From NCBI GenBank assembly GCA_035550795.1, contig DASZOL010000059.1:1-64000 (forward strand): DNA of 64,000 nt. The letters run 5' to 3'. Both the position numbers and the translations under genes were made by a program. Positions 39,116 through 45,873 of the stretch are shown here, piece by piece. The first letter of the stretch is position 1, and every line of letters starts with the position of its first letter. The stretch comes from DASRDR01 sp035550795. Its GTDB lineage: Bacteria > Methylomirabilota > Methylomirabilia > Rokubacteriales > DASRDR01. A model generated the notes under the pieces. It was not told the origin of the DNA. It searched no databases and worked only from the letters and a program-made list of their open reading frames with translations.

Positions 39116-40366
39116 ATGCGTGCGGGGAAGCCGGTCGGCAAGGTGATCCTGACGGCGGCCGTACTAGCGGTGGTGATGCTGTCGCTGGGCGGCACGAGCG
39201 CCTCGAAGGGTGTCGACCGTACCGCCACCTACGAGCAGCTCAAGCTCTTCACCGACGTGCTGTCGATCATCCAGAACCAGTACGTCGACGAGACCGAGCC
39301 GCGCGAGGTCATCTACGGAGCCGTCCGGGGAATGCTCCGCGCCCTCGACCCGCACTCCTCGTTCATGGACCCGGAGAGCTACCGCGAGATGCAGGTCGAG
39401 ACCTCGGGGAGCTTCGGCGGGCTCGGGATCGAGATCACGATCCGCGACGACCAGTTGACCGTCGTGGCCCCCATCGAGGGCACGCCCGCCTGGCGGGCCG
39501 GGATCCAGCCGGGCGATCGCATCTTGAAGATCGAGGGGCTCGTGACCAAGGACATGAGCCTGCCCGACGCGGTCAAGAAGATGCGCGGCCCCAAGGGAAC
39601 GAAGGTCACGGTCACGATCGGTCGCGAAGGCACCCGGGAGCCGTTCGACGTCACCCTCACGCGCGAAGTGATCCAGGTCCAGAGCATCAAGAGCCAGGAG
39701 CTCGAGCCGGGGATCGGCTACGTCCGGATCCGTCAGTTCCAGGAGCGCACCGCGCCGGACCTGGTCGCGGCGGTCGAGAAGTTCGACAAGGGCGGGAACC
39801 TGGCCGGCCTCATCGTGGACGTCCGGAACAACCCGGGCGGCTTGCTGTCGGCGGCGGTCGAGGTCTCGGAGGAGTTTCTCGGCGACGGCAAGCTGATCGT
39901 CTACACCGAGGGCCGCGTCCGGAACCAGAACATGCGCTTCACCGCCCACGCGAAGCGCGCGATCACCGACGTCCCGCTGGTGGTGCTCGTCAACCAGGGC
40001 TCGGCGTCGGCGTCGGAGATCGTAGCCGGGTCGATCCAGGACCACGGCCGGGGCGTGGTCCTCGGCCAGCAGACCTTCGGCAAGGGGTCGGTGCAGACGA
40101 TCATTCCGCTCGCGGACGGATCGGGGCTTCGCCTGACCACGGCCCGCTACTTCACGCCGAAGGGCCGCTCCATCCACGGCAAGGGCATTACGCCGGACAT
40201 CGTGATCGACCCGCCGAAGGACGAGGTGACGGCCATCAAGCCGGGCGCCCCGCCGCTCGCCGAGGCGGAGCTGATGAAGCGGGACGTCCAGCTGCAGCGC
40301 GCGATCGAGATCCTGAAGGCGTCTCGGATCCTCGACAAGACCAAGCCGACCGCCAAGGTCGGCTAG
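39116..40366 (+). CDS. ctpA: Carboxy-terminal processing protease (S41)
   Basis: This 416-aa protease has a signal anchor (about 8-28), a helical region with DPHSSFMDPESYREM, a PDZ domain (about 80-160, GLGIEITIRDDQL...AGIQPGDRILKIEG) and the S41 catalytic domain. The Ser/Lys dyad lies in NQGSASASEIVAG and QTFGKGSVQT. Such proteases trim C-termini of periplasmic proteins, including cell-wall hydrolase regulators. ATG 39116 is preferred over ATG 39098 because GGAGAAGGAG at 39101-39110 then serves as Shine-Dalgarno. envC-ctpA linkage is common. Confidence 0.95.
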   Translation: MRAGKPVGKVILTAAVLAVVMLSLGGTSASKGVDRTATYEQLKLFTDVLSIIQNQYVDETEPREVIYGAVRGMLRALDPHSSFMDPESYREMQVETSGSFGGLGIEITIRDDQLTVVAPIEGTPAWRAGIQPGDRILKIEGLVTKDMSLPDAVKKMRGPKGTKVTVTIGREGTREPFDVTLTREVIQVQSIKSQELEPGIGYVRIRQFQERTAPDLVAAVEKFDKGGNLAGLIVDVRNNPGGLLSAAVEVSEEFLGDGKLIVYTEGRVRNQNMRFTAHAKRAITDVPLVVLVNQGSASASEIVAGSIQDHGRGVVLGQQTFGKGSVQTIIPLADGSGLRLTTARYFTPKGRSIHGKGITPDIVIDPPKDEVTAIKPGAPPLAEAELMKRDVQLQRAIEILKASRILDKTKPTAKVG

Positions 40367-40372
40367 GGTCCG

Positions 40373-40402
40373 GGGTCCCGGTCGGCCGCGGCCGGCCGGG
40401 AC
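40373..40402. terminator. 30-bp palindrome downstream of ctpA
   Basis: GGTCCCGG (40373-40380) pairs with CCGGGACC (40395-40402), and the centre CGGCCG-CGGCCG is itself self-complementary, with one T/G mismatch at each shoulder. No T tract follows. It most likely ends or punctuates the ftsE-ctpA transcript before tsaD. Confidence 0.5.
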
Positions 40403-40423
40403 CGCGGTCCTCGTCCCCCGCGC

Positions 40424-41422
40424 ATGGTCGTCCTCGGCATTGAAAGCTCCTGCGACGAGACGGCCGCGGCTGTCCTAGCCGACGGGACGCTGCGGTCGAA
40501 CGTCGTCGAGTCCCAGGACCGAATCCACGCGCGCTACGGCGGCGTCGTGCCGGAGCTCGCGTCGCGCCGGCACCTCGAGGTCGTGCTGCCCGTGGTGACG
40601 CGCGCCCTGGATGACGCCGGCGCGCGGCTCGGCGACCTCGACGGCATCGCGGTGACGCACGGGCCGGGCCTCGTGGGCTCGCTCCTGGTTGGGCTATCGG
40701 TCGCGAAGGCCTTTGCCTATGCGCAAGGGCTGCCCCTCGTCGGGGTGAACCACCTGGAGGGGCACATCTACGCCGGCCGCCTCGCCGATCCGACCCTCGA
40801 GCCGCCGTTTCTGGCGCTCGTCGTGTCCGGAGGCCACACGGCCCTCTACGCCTGCGCGGCCCCGCTCCGCTACCGGCTGGTGGGCCAGACGCGGGACGAT
40901 GCCGCCGGCGAGGCGTTCGACAAGATCGCCAAGCTTCTCGGGCTCGGGTATCCCGGCGGTCCTGTGGTGGAGCGCACCGCGCAGGCGGGCGACTCGAAGG
41001 CCATTGCCTTCCCGCTTGCGCAGTTCCAGGGCGGCGCCCCGGACTTCTCCTTCTCGGGGCTCAAGACGGCCGTGAGCCTGTACGTTCGTCAGCACGCCCC
41101 GCTCTCCCCGGCCGCGATCGCCGACGTGTGCGCGTCGTTCCAGGCCACGGTGGTGAAGATGCTCGTGCGGAAGACGATCCGCGCGGCCCGGGGACTTGGC
41201 ATCCGCCGCGTCCTGCTCACGGGCGGCGTCGCGGCAAACCGCGCCCTCCGCGCGGCCCTCGAGGTCGAGTGCGCCGAGCGCGGGTACGGCTGGACCGCGC
41301 CGCCTCCGCGCCTCTGCACCGACAACGCGGCGATGATCGCCGCGGCCGGCTGCGCACGGCTCGAGGTGGGCGAGCGGGCCGACCTCTCGCTCAACGCCCA
41401 GGCGACGCTGCCGCTGGCGTGA
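40424..41422 (+). CDS. tsaD: tRNA N6-adenosine threonylcarbamoyltransferase
   Basis: This 332-aa ASKHA-fold protein forms t6A37 in ANN-decoding tRNAs with TsaB and TsaE. It begins VVLGIESSCDETAAAVL, has the metal-binding NHLEGHIYAG, VVSGGHTALY, GEAFDKIAKLLGLGYPGGP, FSFSGLKTAV and the C-terminal CTDNAAMIAAAG. Its TGA overlaps the ATG of the sensor kinase gene by one base. Confidence 0.97.
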   Translation: MVVLGIESSCDETAAAVLADGTLRSNVVESQDRIHARYGGVVPELASRRHLEVVLPVVTRALDDAGARLGDLDGIAVTHGPGLVGSLLVGLSVAKAFAYAQGLPLVGVNHLEGHIYAGRLADPTLEPPFLALVVSGGHTALYACAAPLRYRLVGQTRDDAAGEAFDKIAKLLGLGYPGGPVVERTAQAGDSKAIAFPLAQFQGGAPDFSFSGLKTAVSLYVRQHAPLSPAAIADVCASFQATVVKMLVRKTIRAARGLGIRRVLLTGGVAANRALRAALEVECAERGYGWTAPPPRLCTDNAAMIAAAGCARLEVGERADLSLNAQATLPLA

Positions 41423-42603
41423 TGCCTGTGACCGGTGGCGGCCCGGTCTCCGAGGTCGATCGGCTCCTGGCCAGCCTGCCGGATGCCGTCATCGGCGTGC
41501 GGCCCGATCTCACGGTCTTCCTGTGGAACGCTGCGGCCGAGGCCCTCACCGGACGCTCCGCGACACGCGCGCTCGCGCGGCTCCTGCCCGAGTGCCTGGG
41601 GGCCGAGGCCCGGCTGATCCGGCACCTGAGCGAGACGCTCCGCCTGGCCGAGGGCCGCGCGGAGCCGGAGTCCGAGGTCATGACGACCGACGGGCGCGCG
41701 GTCCCGGTGAGCGTGCTGACGGCCCCGATCCACGGGGCAAGCGGGGGGCTTCGCGGCGCGGTGGCCGTGCTGCGCGACCTGTCGCGAATCCGGGCGCTCG
41801 AGGCGGAGGTGCGGCGCGGCGAGCGGCTCGCGGCGCTGGGACAGATGGCGCTGGCGCTCGCGCACGAGATCCGGAACCCGATCGGCGCGATCCGGGGCGT
41901 CGCTCAGCTGCTGGGCGACGAGCTCGGAGGCGCCGGTCCGTTCCGGGAGCACGTGACTGTCATGCTCGCCGAGATCGATCGCGTCAACCGCGTGATGGAA
42001 GCGCTGCTGGATCTCGGCCGGCCCCTGACCTTCACCTTCGGGTTCGTGAATCTCCACGAGCTGCTCGATCGCGTCTGCCTCCTGGCCGAGCCCGCCGCGC
42101 GCACTCACGAGGTCCAGCTCCTGCGCCGATACGATCCGAGCCTGCCGGCTCTCTGGGCCGACGTCGACCGGCTCATCCAGGTCTTCCAGAACCTCGTCCA
42201 GAACGGAATCGAGGCCATGCCCGGCGGGGGGCGGCTCACCCTCACGACCCGCCTCGCGCTGGATACCGTGTTCGGGGGCCGCGTGGACGCGGGCGCCGGG
42301 CCCCGCCCGCTGGTCGAGGTCCAGGTTGCGGACGACGGCGAGGGCATCCCGGTCGAGCTGCTCGACCGGGTCTTCGACCCCTTCGTGAGCACGAAGCCCC
42401 GGGGCCTCGGGCTCGGTCTGGCCCTGGCGCACCGCATCGTCGAGGAGCACCACGGCGCCCTGCGGGTCGCGAGCACGCCGGGCAAGGGGACCACGTTCAG
42501 GTGCTACTTGCCGATCGCGCCGACCGTGGGGGCGGCGATACCGTCCGGGCCGGCCGGGAGCGATGTCCGGCAGTCTGACTCCTCCCCCGCCGGGACGCGA
42601 TGA
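41422..42603 (+). CDS. NtrB-like PAS sensor histidine kinase
   Basis: This 393-aa soluble kinase has no membrane segment. A PAS domain occupies about 8-120 (VDRLLASLPDAVIGVRPDLTVFLWNAAAEALTG). The HisKA domain carries ALAHEIRNPIGAIRGVAQLL with the phospho-acceptor His148. The HATPase_c domain has VFQNLVQNGIEAMPGGG (N box), VADDGEGIP (G1) and STKPRGLGLGLALAHRIVEEHHG (G2). Domain order, length and cytosolic location match NtrB/GlnL. It is translationally coupled to the sigma-54 regulator that follows (ATGA overlap). Confidence 0.9.
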   Translation: MPVTGGGPVSEVDRLLASLPDAVIGVRPDLTVFLWNAAAEALTGRSATRALARLLPECLGAEARLIRHLSETLRLAEGRAEPESEVMTTDGRAVPVSVLTAPIHGASGGLRGAVAVLRDLSRIRALEAEVRRGERLAALGQMALALAHEIRNPIGAIRGVAQLLGDELGGAGPFREHVTVMLAEIDRVNRVMEALLDLGRPLTFTFGFVNLHELLDRVCLLAEPAARTHEVQLLRRYDPSLPALWADVDRLIQVFQNLVQNGIEAMPGGGRLTLTTRLALDTVFGGRVDAGAGPRPLVEVQVADDGEGIPVELLDRVFDPFVSTKPRGLGLGLALAHRIVEEHHGALRVASTPGKGTTFRCYLPIAPTVGAAIPSGPAGSDVRQSDSSPAGTR

Positions 42604-44030
42604 CGGCCGCCCGGATCCTCGTCGCCGACGACGAACCGTCGATGCGCTGGCTCCTCGAGCGGGTGCTCCGGCAGGCAGGCCATTCGGTCACCGTCGTGGA
42701 GGACGGCGCCGGCGCGCTGGCGCAGGCCCAGGCCGAGCCCTACGACCTGGCCTTCGTCGACGTGCGGATGCCGGACGTCGACGGGCTCGAGGTGCTCTCG
42801 CGCCTCAAGACGTCGGCGCCGGACACGGCGGTGATCGTGATGACGGCTCACGGCAGCGTCCGCTCGGCGGTCGAGGCGATGCAGCGCGGAGCCTATGACT
42901 ACCTCACGAAGCCCTTCGACAACGACGAGGTGCGGCTCCTGGCCGAGCGCGCGCTTTCGGCGCGCGCGCTCGCGCGCGAGGTCGTCGAGCTGCGCACGGG
43001 CATCCAGGAGGTCTGGGAGTTCGGCGCGCTCGTCGGCAAGTCGCCCCGGATGCAGGGGGTCTACAAGACCATCGGTCGGATCGCCGGCACCGACGTGACG
43101 GTCCTGCTGCGGGGTGAGTCGGGCACGGGCAAGGAGGTCGTTGCCCGCGCGATCCACCACTACAGCCGGCGCGCCGGCAAGCCCTTCGTCGGCGTGTCGT
43201 GCGCGGCCATCCCGGCGACCCTTCTCGAGTCGGAGCTCTTCGGTCACGAGCGGGGCGCGTTCACGGACGCCCATCAGCGTCGCCTCGGCCGCTTCGAGCT
43301 GGCGCACGGCGGCACCATCTACCTCGACGAGGTGGGCGACCTGGGGCCCGAGCTCCAACCGAAGCTCCTGCGGGTGCTCCAGGAGCGGCACCTCGAGCGC
43401 ATCGGGGGCGGCGAGGCGATTCCGGTGGACGTCCGGGTCGTGGCCGCCACCAACCGCGACCTGGAGGCCCTCATCCGGGGGGGGCGCTTCCGCGAGGACC
43501 TCTACTACCGCCTGAACGTCGTCACGCTCACCCTGCCGCCGCTCCGCGAGCGGCTCGAGGACGTCCCGTTCCTCGTGGACCACTTCCTCGGGAAGTACGG
43601 GGCAGAGCTCGGTGAGCGCGCGATCGCGACCGAGGCGCTCGATCACCTCATGGGTTATGGCTGGCCGGGGAACGTGCGGGAGCTGGAGAACGTCATCCAG
43701 CACGCGATGGTGATGGCGGCGGGAGGCGTGATCCTGCCGGAGCACCTGCCGGTCGCCCCCGGGACGGGCCCCCCCCCGGCCGCCGCCGGGACCCTCGAGC
43801 AGCTCGTCGAGCAGAAGCTCGCCGAGTGCGTTCGCGGGCTCGGGCGGCGCGAGTCGGCCAACCTCTACGACCTCCTGATCGGCCTCGTGGAGCGGCCACT
43901 GCTGCGCGCGGTGCTCCGGGAGACGGGTGGCAACCAGCTGCGCGCGGCCGCGCTGCTCGGGATCAACCGCAACACGCTCCGCAAGAAGCTTCATCAGCTC
44001 GGACTCACGGCAGGCGGCGCCGACAGCTGA
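42600..44030 (+). CDS. NtrC-like sigma-54-dependent response regulator (GAFTDA variant)
   Basis: This 476-aa activator has a receiver domain (1-120; D10, D11, phospho-acceptor D54 in AFVDVRMPD), a sigma-54 interaction AAA+ domain (about 140-375) and a C-terminal Fis-type helix-turn-helix (NQLRAAALLGINRNTLRKKLHQLGL). Walker A is GESGTGKE (K178), Walker B GGTIYLDEVGDL, and arginine-finger region FREDLYYRLNVV. The L1 loop that contacts sigma-54, normally GAFTGA, reads GAFTDA (D223). It is co-expressed with the kinase. A candidate target, the sigma-54 promoter of glmS, lies 14 kb upstream. Confidence 0.93.
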   Translation: MTAARILVADDEPSMRWLLERVLRQAGHSVTVVEDGAGALAQAQAEPYDLAFVDVRMPDVDGLEVLSRLKTSAPDTAVIVMTAHGSVRSAVEAMQRGAYDYLTKPFDNDEVRLLAERALSARALAREVVELRTGIQEVWEFGALVGKSPRMQGVYKTIGRIAGTDVTVLLRGESGTGKEVVARAIHHYSRRAGKPFVGVSCAAIPATLLESELFGHERGAFTDAHQRRLGRFELAHGGTIYLDEVGDLGPELQPKLLRVLQERHLERIGGGEAIPVDVRVVAATNRDLEALIRGGRFREDLYYRLNVVTLTLPPLRERLEDVPFLVDHFLGKYGAELGERAIATEALDHLMGYGWPGNVRELENVIQHAMVMAAGGVILPEHLPVAPGTGPPPAAAGTLEQLVEQKLAECVRGLGRRESANLYDLLIGLVERPLLRAVLRETGGNQLRAAALLGINRNTLRKKLHQLGLTAGGADS

Positions 44031-44059
44031 CGCGCGCCGGGGCGGAGACGTCACCTGAG

Positions 44060-44081
44060 CGGTCGCCCGCTCGGGCGACCG
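44060..44081. terminator. Shared hairpin between convergent genes
   Basis: A 9-bp perfect stem (CGGTCGCCC 44060-44068 with GGGCGACCG 44073-44081) and GCTC loop lies 29 bp after the regulator stop and 30 bp beyond the end of the convergent DUF190 gene. It has no T run but is well placed to act on both transcripts. Confidence 0.55.
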
Positions 44082-44111
44082 GCGCCGCCCGCGCCGGCCC
44101 CGGTCTCCCCT

Positions 44112-44453
44112 CTAGGCTCCGGGGCCGTAGCGGATCACGTACGCCCGCTCGGTCATCACCAGGCCGCCGGTCATCAGCGCGTCGATCTTCCCGAGAAGCT
44201 GCTCGATGTGCTGCGGCGTGTCGACGGTCTCGATCCCCACCGGGAGATCGGTTGCGAGGCGCTCGATGCTCGCGGTGTGAGGCACCCGGTCGTGCCCGTA
44301 CCCGGCGCAGCCCTTCAGGACGGTCGCACCGGCCAGCCCCTCCTGACGGAGGAGCTCGAGGAGCCGCCGGTAGAGCGGCTGGTGGTCCACCGTCCGGGAC
44401 TCTCCGAGGTAGATTCGGACCAAGACCTGCTCGCCTTCGATGCCGCGCATCAC
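44112..44453 (-). CDS. DUF190 family protein (copy 2)
   Basis: This 113-aa protein of the DUF190 family has a ferredoxin-like/PII-like fold: GEQVLVRIYLGESRTVDHQPLYRRLLELLRQEGLAGATVLKGCAGYG. Family members lie next to crcB in many genomes and are assumed to assist fluoride or ion homeostasis, although the mechanism is unknown. It is the same length as the DUF190 copy 167 bp upstream on this strand, and the two align throughout, so they are paralogues. Confidence 0.9.
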   Translation of the reverse strand: MMRGIEGEQVLVRIYLGESRTVDHQPLYRRLLELLRQEGLAGATVLKGCAGYGHDRVPHTASIERLATDLPVGIETVDTPQHIEQLLGKIDALMTGGLVMTERAYVIRYGPGA

Positions 44454-44519
44454 CGGTGTCCCCCGCGGGCGCTCGGTGGATGGCCGAGGATCCGATCACT
44501 GTAGCATCGCCCCGGGCCC

Positions 44520-44545
44520 GCCTGCCGCCCGGGCGGGCGGCAGGC
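44520..44545. repeat. GC-rich 11-bp hairpin between the DUF190 genes
   Basis: GCCTGCCGCCC (44520-44530) and GGGCGGCAGGC (44535-44545) form a perfect stem with a GGGC loop. A second smaller hairpin, CGCCCG-GAAA-CGGGCG at 44602-44617, directly follows the stop of DUF190 copy 1. They may separate expression of the two copies. A TACAGT sequence (minus strand, about 44504) could be a -10 for copy 2. Confidence 0.5.
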
Positions 44546-44620
44546 GTGAACTCCCCGAATGCGGGGCGTCTCGGGCGCCGTCAACATGGCTGCGGAGGTC
44601 CCGCCCGGAAACGGGCGCCC

Positions 44621-44962
44621 TCAGGCGCGCGGGGCGTCGTACCGGATGACGCGAACCTTCTCCATAGTGATGAGCCCGCCTCCCATCATGGCGTCAATCT
44701 CCGGCAGGACCTTGGCGAGGTGCTCCTGGGAGTCCACAACCTCGATGACAAGCGGCAGGTCGGCGGATAGCCGCAGAATGCTCGCCGTGTGGAGGAGCGA
44801 GCGGGCGCCGAAGCCCGCAACCCCCTTCAGCACCGTCGCGCCGGCGAGCCCGTTCCGGCGGAACAGCTCGACGAGGGACATGTAGAGCGGCCGGTGCTCC
44901 CACTGGTCGGACTCGCCGATAAAGATCCGCATGAGGACCTGCTCGCCCTCGAGTGTGCGCAT
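44621..44962 (-). CDS. DUF190 family protein (copy 1)
   Basis: This 113-aa paralogue of the neighbouring copy has GEQVLMRIFIGESDQWEHRPLYMSLVELFRRNGLAGATVLKGVAGFGA. ATG 44962 lies one base after the crcB stop and gives the family N-terminus MRTLEGEQ; the longer open frame overlaps crcB and is not needed. It should be under the same fluoride riboswitch as crcB. Confidence 0.92.
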   Translation of the reverse strand: MRTLEGEQVLMRIFIGESDQWEHRPLYMSLVELFRRNGLAGATVLKGVAGFGARSLLHTASILRLSADLPLVIEVVDSQEHLAKVLPEIDAMMGGGLITMEKVRVIRYDAPRA

Positions 44963-44963
44963 G

Positions 44964-45356
44964 TCACACGCCCCCCCTGAACCCGACCAGCATCCGGCCA
45001 ACCGCGATGCCCAACACGCAGGCGGTCAGGCAGGACGCGGGCGTCACGACCACGTTGAGCCAGGCCTGATACCAGGCAGCGCTCTCCATGAGCCGGACCG
45101 TCTCGTAGCTGAACGTCGAGTACGTGGTCAGTCCGCCCATGACCCCGACCGTCAGGAACAGGCGCGTCGTGTCCGGGATCAGCAGGCTCGTCGTCCCCAC
45201 CTCCTGGATGAGACCGATGAGGAACGAGCCCAGCAGGTTCACCGCCAGGGTCCCGTATGGGAACCCCGGTCCGAGCCACTGGACCATGAGCCCCGAGATG
45301 GCGTAGCGAGCCCCGGTTCCAACGGCACCTCCCACACAGATGAGCAGCAGTCGCAC
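44964..45356 (-). CDS. crcB: Fluoride exporter CrcB/Fluc
   Basis: This 130-aa, four-span dual-topology channel exports fluoride. It shows GGAVGTGARYAISGLM, the GTLAVNLLGSFLIGLI motif with the pore Asn, and GVMGGLTTYSTFSYETVRLM with the Phe/Thr residues of the fluoride path. The long open frame extends to 45536, but the GTG at 45356 follows AAAGGAGGAGGGGG and gives the standard N-terminus VRLLLICVGGA. A leader of about 180 nt separates it from the riboswitch terminator. Confidence 0.95.
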   Translation of the reverse strand: MRLLLICVGGAVGTGARYAISGLMVQWLGPGFPYGTLAVNLLGSFLIGLIQEVGTTSLLIPDTTRLFLTVGVMGGLTTYSTFSYETVRLMESAAWYQAWLNVVVTPASCLTACVLGIAVGRMLVGFRGGV

Positions 45357-45467
45357 GTCGCCCCCTCCTCCTTTCGAGGCCAAGGTCGGTGGACCGGCCG
45401 GACGAACCGCCTGCACGTCGGACCCCGGGGCCTCGGTCTCCCCGACCGACCAGATCGCTGAGAAGGT

Positions 45468-45523
45468 GGCGACTCGGGCAAGTCCGTCTCCGCCCTCCAG
45501 GTTTCCGACGTGCCCATGTCGCC
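45468..45523 (-). ncRNA. Unassigned structured leader RNA between riboswitch and crcB
   Basis: On the minus strand a 56-nt segment folds into nested stems: GGCGAC with GTCGCC at the ends (45523-45518 with 45473-45468), then GGGCA with TGCCC, then CGTC with GACG, enclosing about 18 nt. It is not part of the fluoride aptamer and has no T tract. It could be an mRNA stabiliser or a translation regulator. Pairings were read by eye, not from an energy calculation. Confidence 0.45.
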
Positions 45524-45534
45524 CCCCGGCGAAC

Positions 45535-45620
45535 AAAAAACTCCTACCGGGAGCGACCCAGTAGGAGTCATCAGCCGCCCTGGCGGCGGCAGTTTCAGGA
45601 GGCGAACCCCATCGCCTGTG
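45535..45620 (-). promoter_or_regulatory. Fluoride riboswitch (crcB motif) with intrinsic terminator
   Basis: Read on the minus strand, the aptamer starts AGGCGATGGGGTTCGCC (45617-45601) and ends GCTGATGACTCCTAC (45575-45561), the two hallmark segments of the fluoride riboswitch that form its pseudoknot. The ACTCCTAC of the aptamer 3' end (45568-45561) is then paired by GTAGGAGT (45547-45540), followed by TTTTT. This is a terminator that competes with the aptamer, so fluoride binding should allow read-through into crcB and DUF190. Confidence 0.95.
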
Positions 45621-45625
45621 TCGCC

Positions 45626-45656
45626 ACTATACGCCTGGCCCCTCCTGAGCCGTCAA
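45626..45656 (-). promoter_or_regulatory. Promoter for the fluoride riboswitch operon
   Basis: On the minus strand TTGACG (45656-45651), a 19-bp gap and TATAGT (45631-45626). The predicted start at about 45619 coincides with the first base of the aptamer. Confidence 0.6.
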
Positions 45657-45772
45657 GGTCAGCCGCGCCAGGCCGACCTTGCGCTTCCACGTTGGCGGAA
45701 AGCGCGGTGTATGCTGCCGCGGACGGGCGATGGCCTCCGCGAGCGGGACGACATGTGGACGGCGCGCGCGCC

Positions 45773-45801
45773 TTGACACCCCCCGGGGGGTCCGCTAGGG
45801 T
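45773..45801 (+). promoter_or_regulatory. Sigma-70-type promoter for nuoLMN (TTGACA-17-TAGGGT) with palindromic spacer
   Basis: Perfect -35 at 45773-45778, 17-bp spacer, TAGGGT at 45796-45801. The spacer contains a perfect palindrome, ACCCCCCGGGGGGT at 45778-45791, which could serve as a repressor site or simply affect promoter bending. The region 45357-45873 holds no protein gene: it contains the crcB leader, riboswitch, two divergent promoters and the nuo leader. Confidence 0.7.
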
Positions 45802-45818
45802 AGGACCGCACGTGAGAA

Positions 45819-45842
45819 CGGCCCGGGGGGCGCCCCGGGCCG
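45819..45842 (+). repeat. 10-bp hairpin in the nuoL leader
   Basis: CGGCCCGGGG (45819-45828) pairs perfectly with CCCCGGGCCG (45833-45842) around a GGCG loop, about 10 nt after the predicted transcription start and 31 bp before the nuoL ATG. No T tract follows, so 5' end protection or translational control is more likely than termination. Confidence 0.5.
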
Positions 45843-45873
45843 CGCTGCGTCCGCACCCGATGGCCGCACACGG

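Noticed and set aside
45357..45536. N-terminal extension of CrcB up to 45536
   Set aside because: It would start in the riboswitch terminator T run. CrcB homology begins at GTG 45356, right after a strong Shine-Dalgarno.
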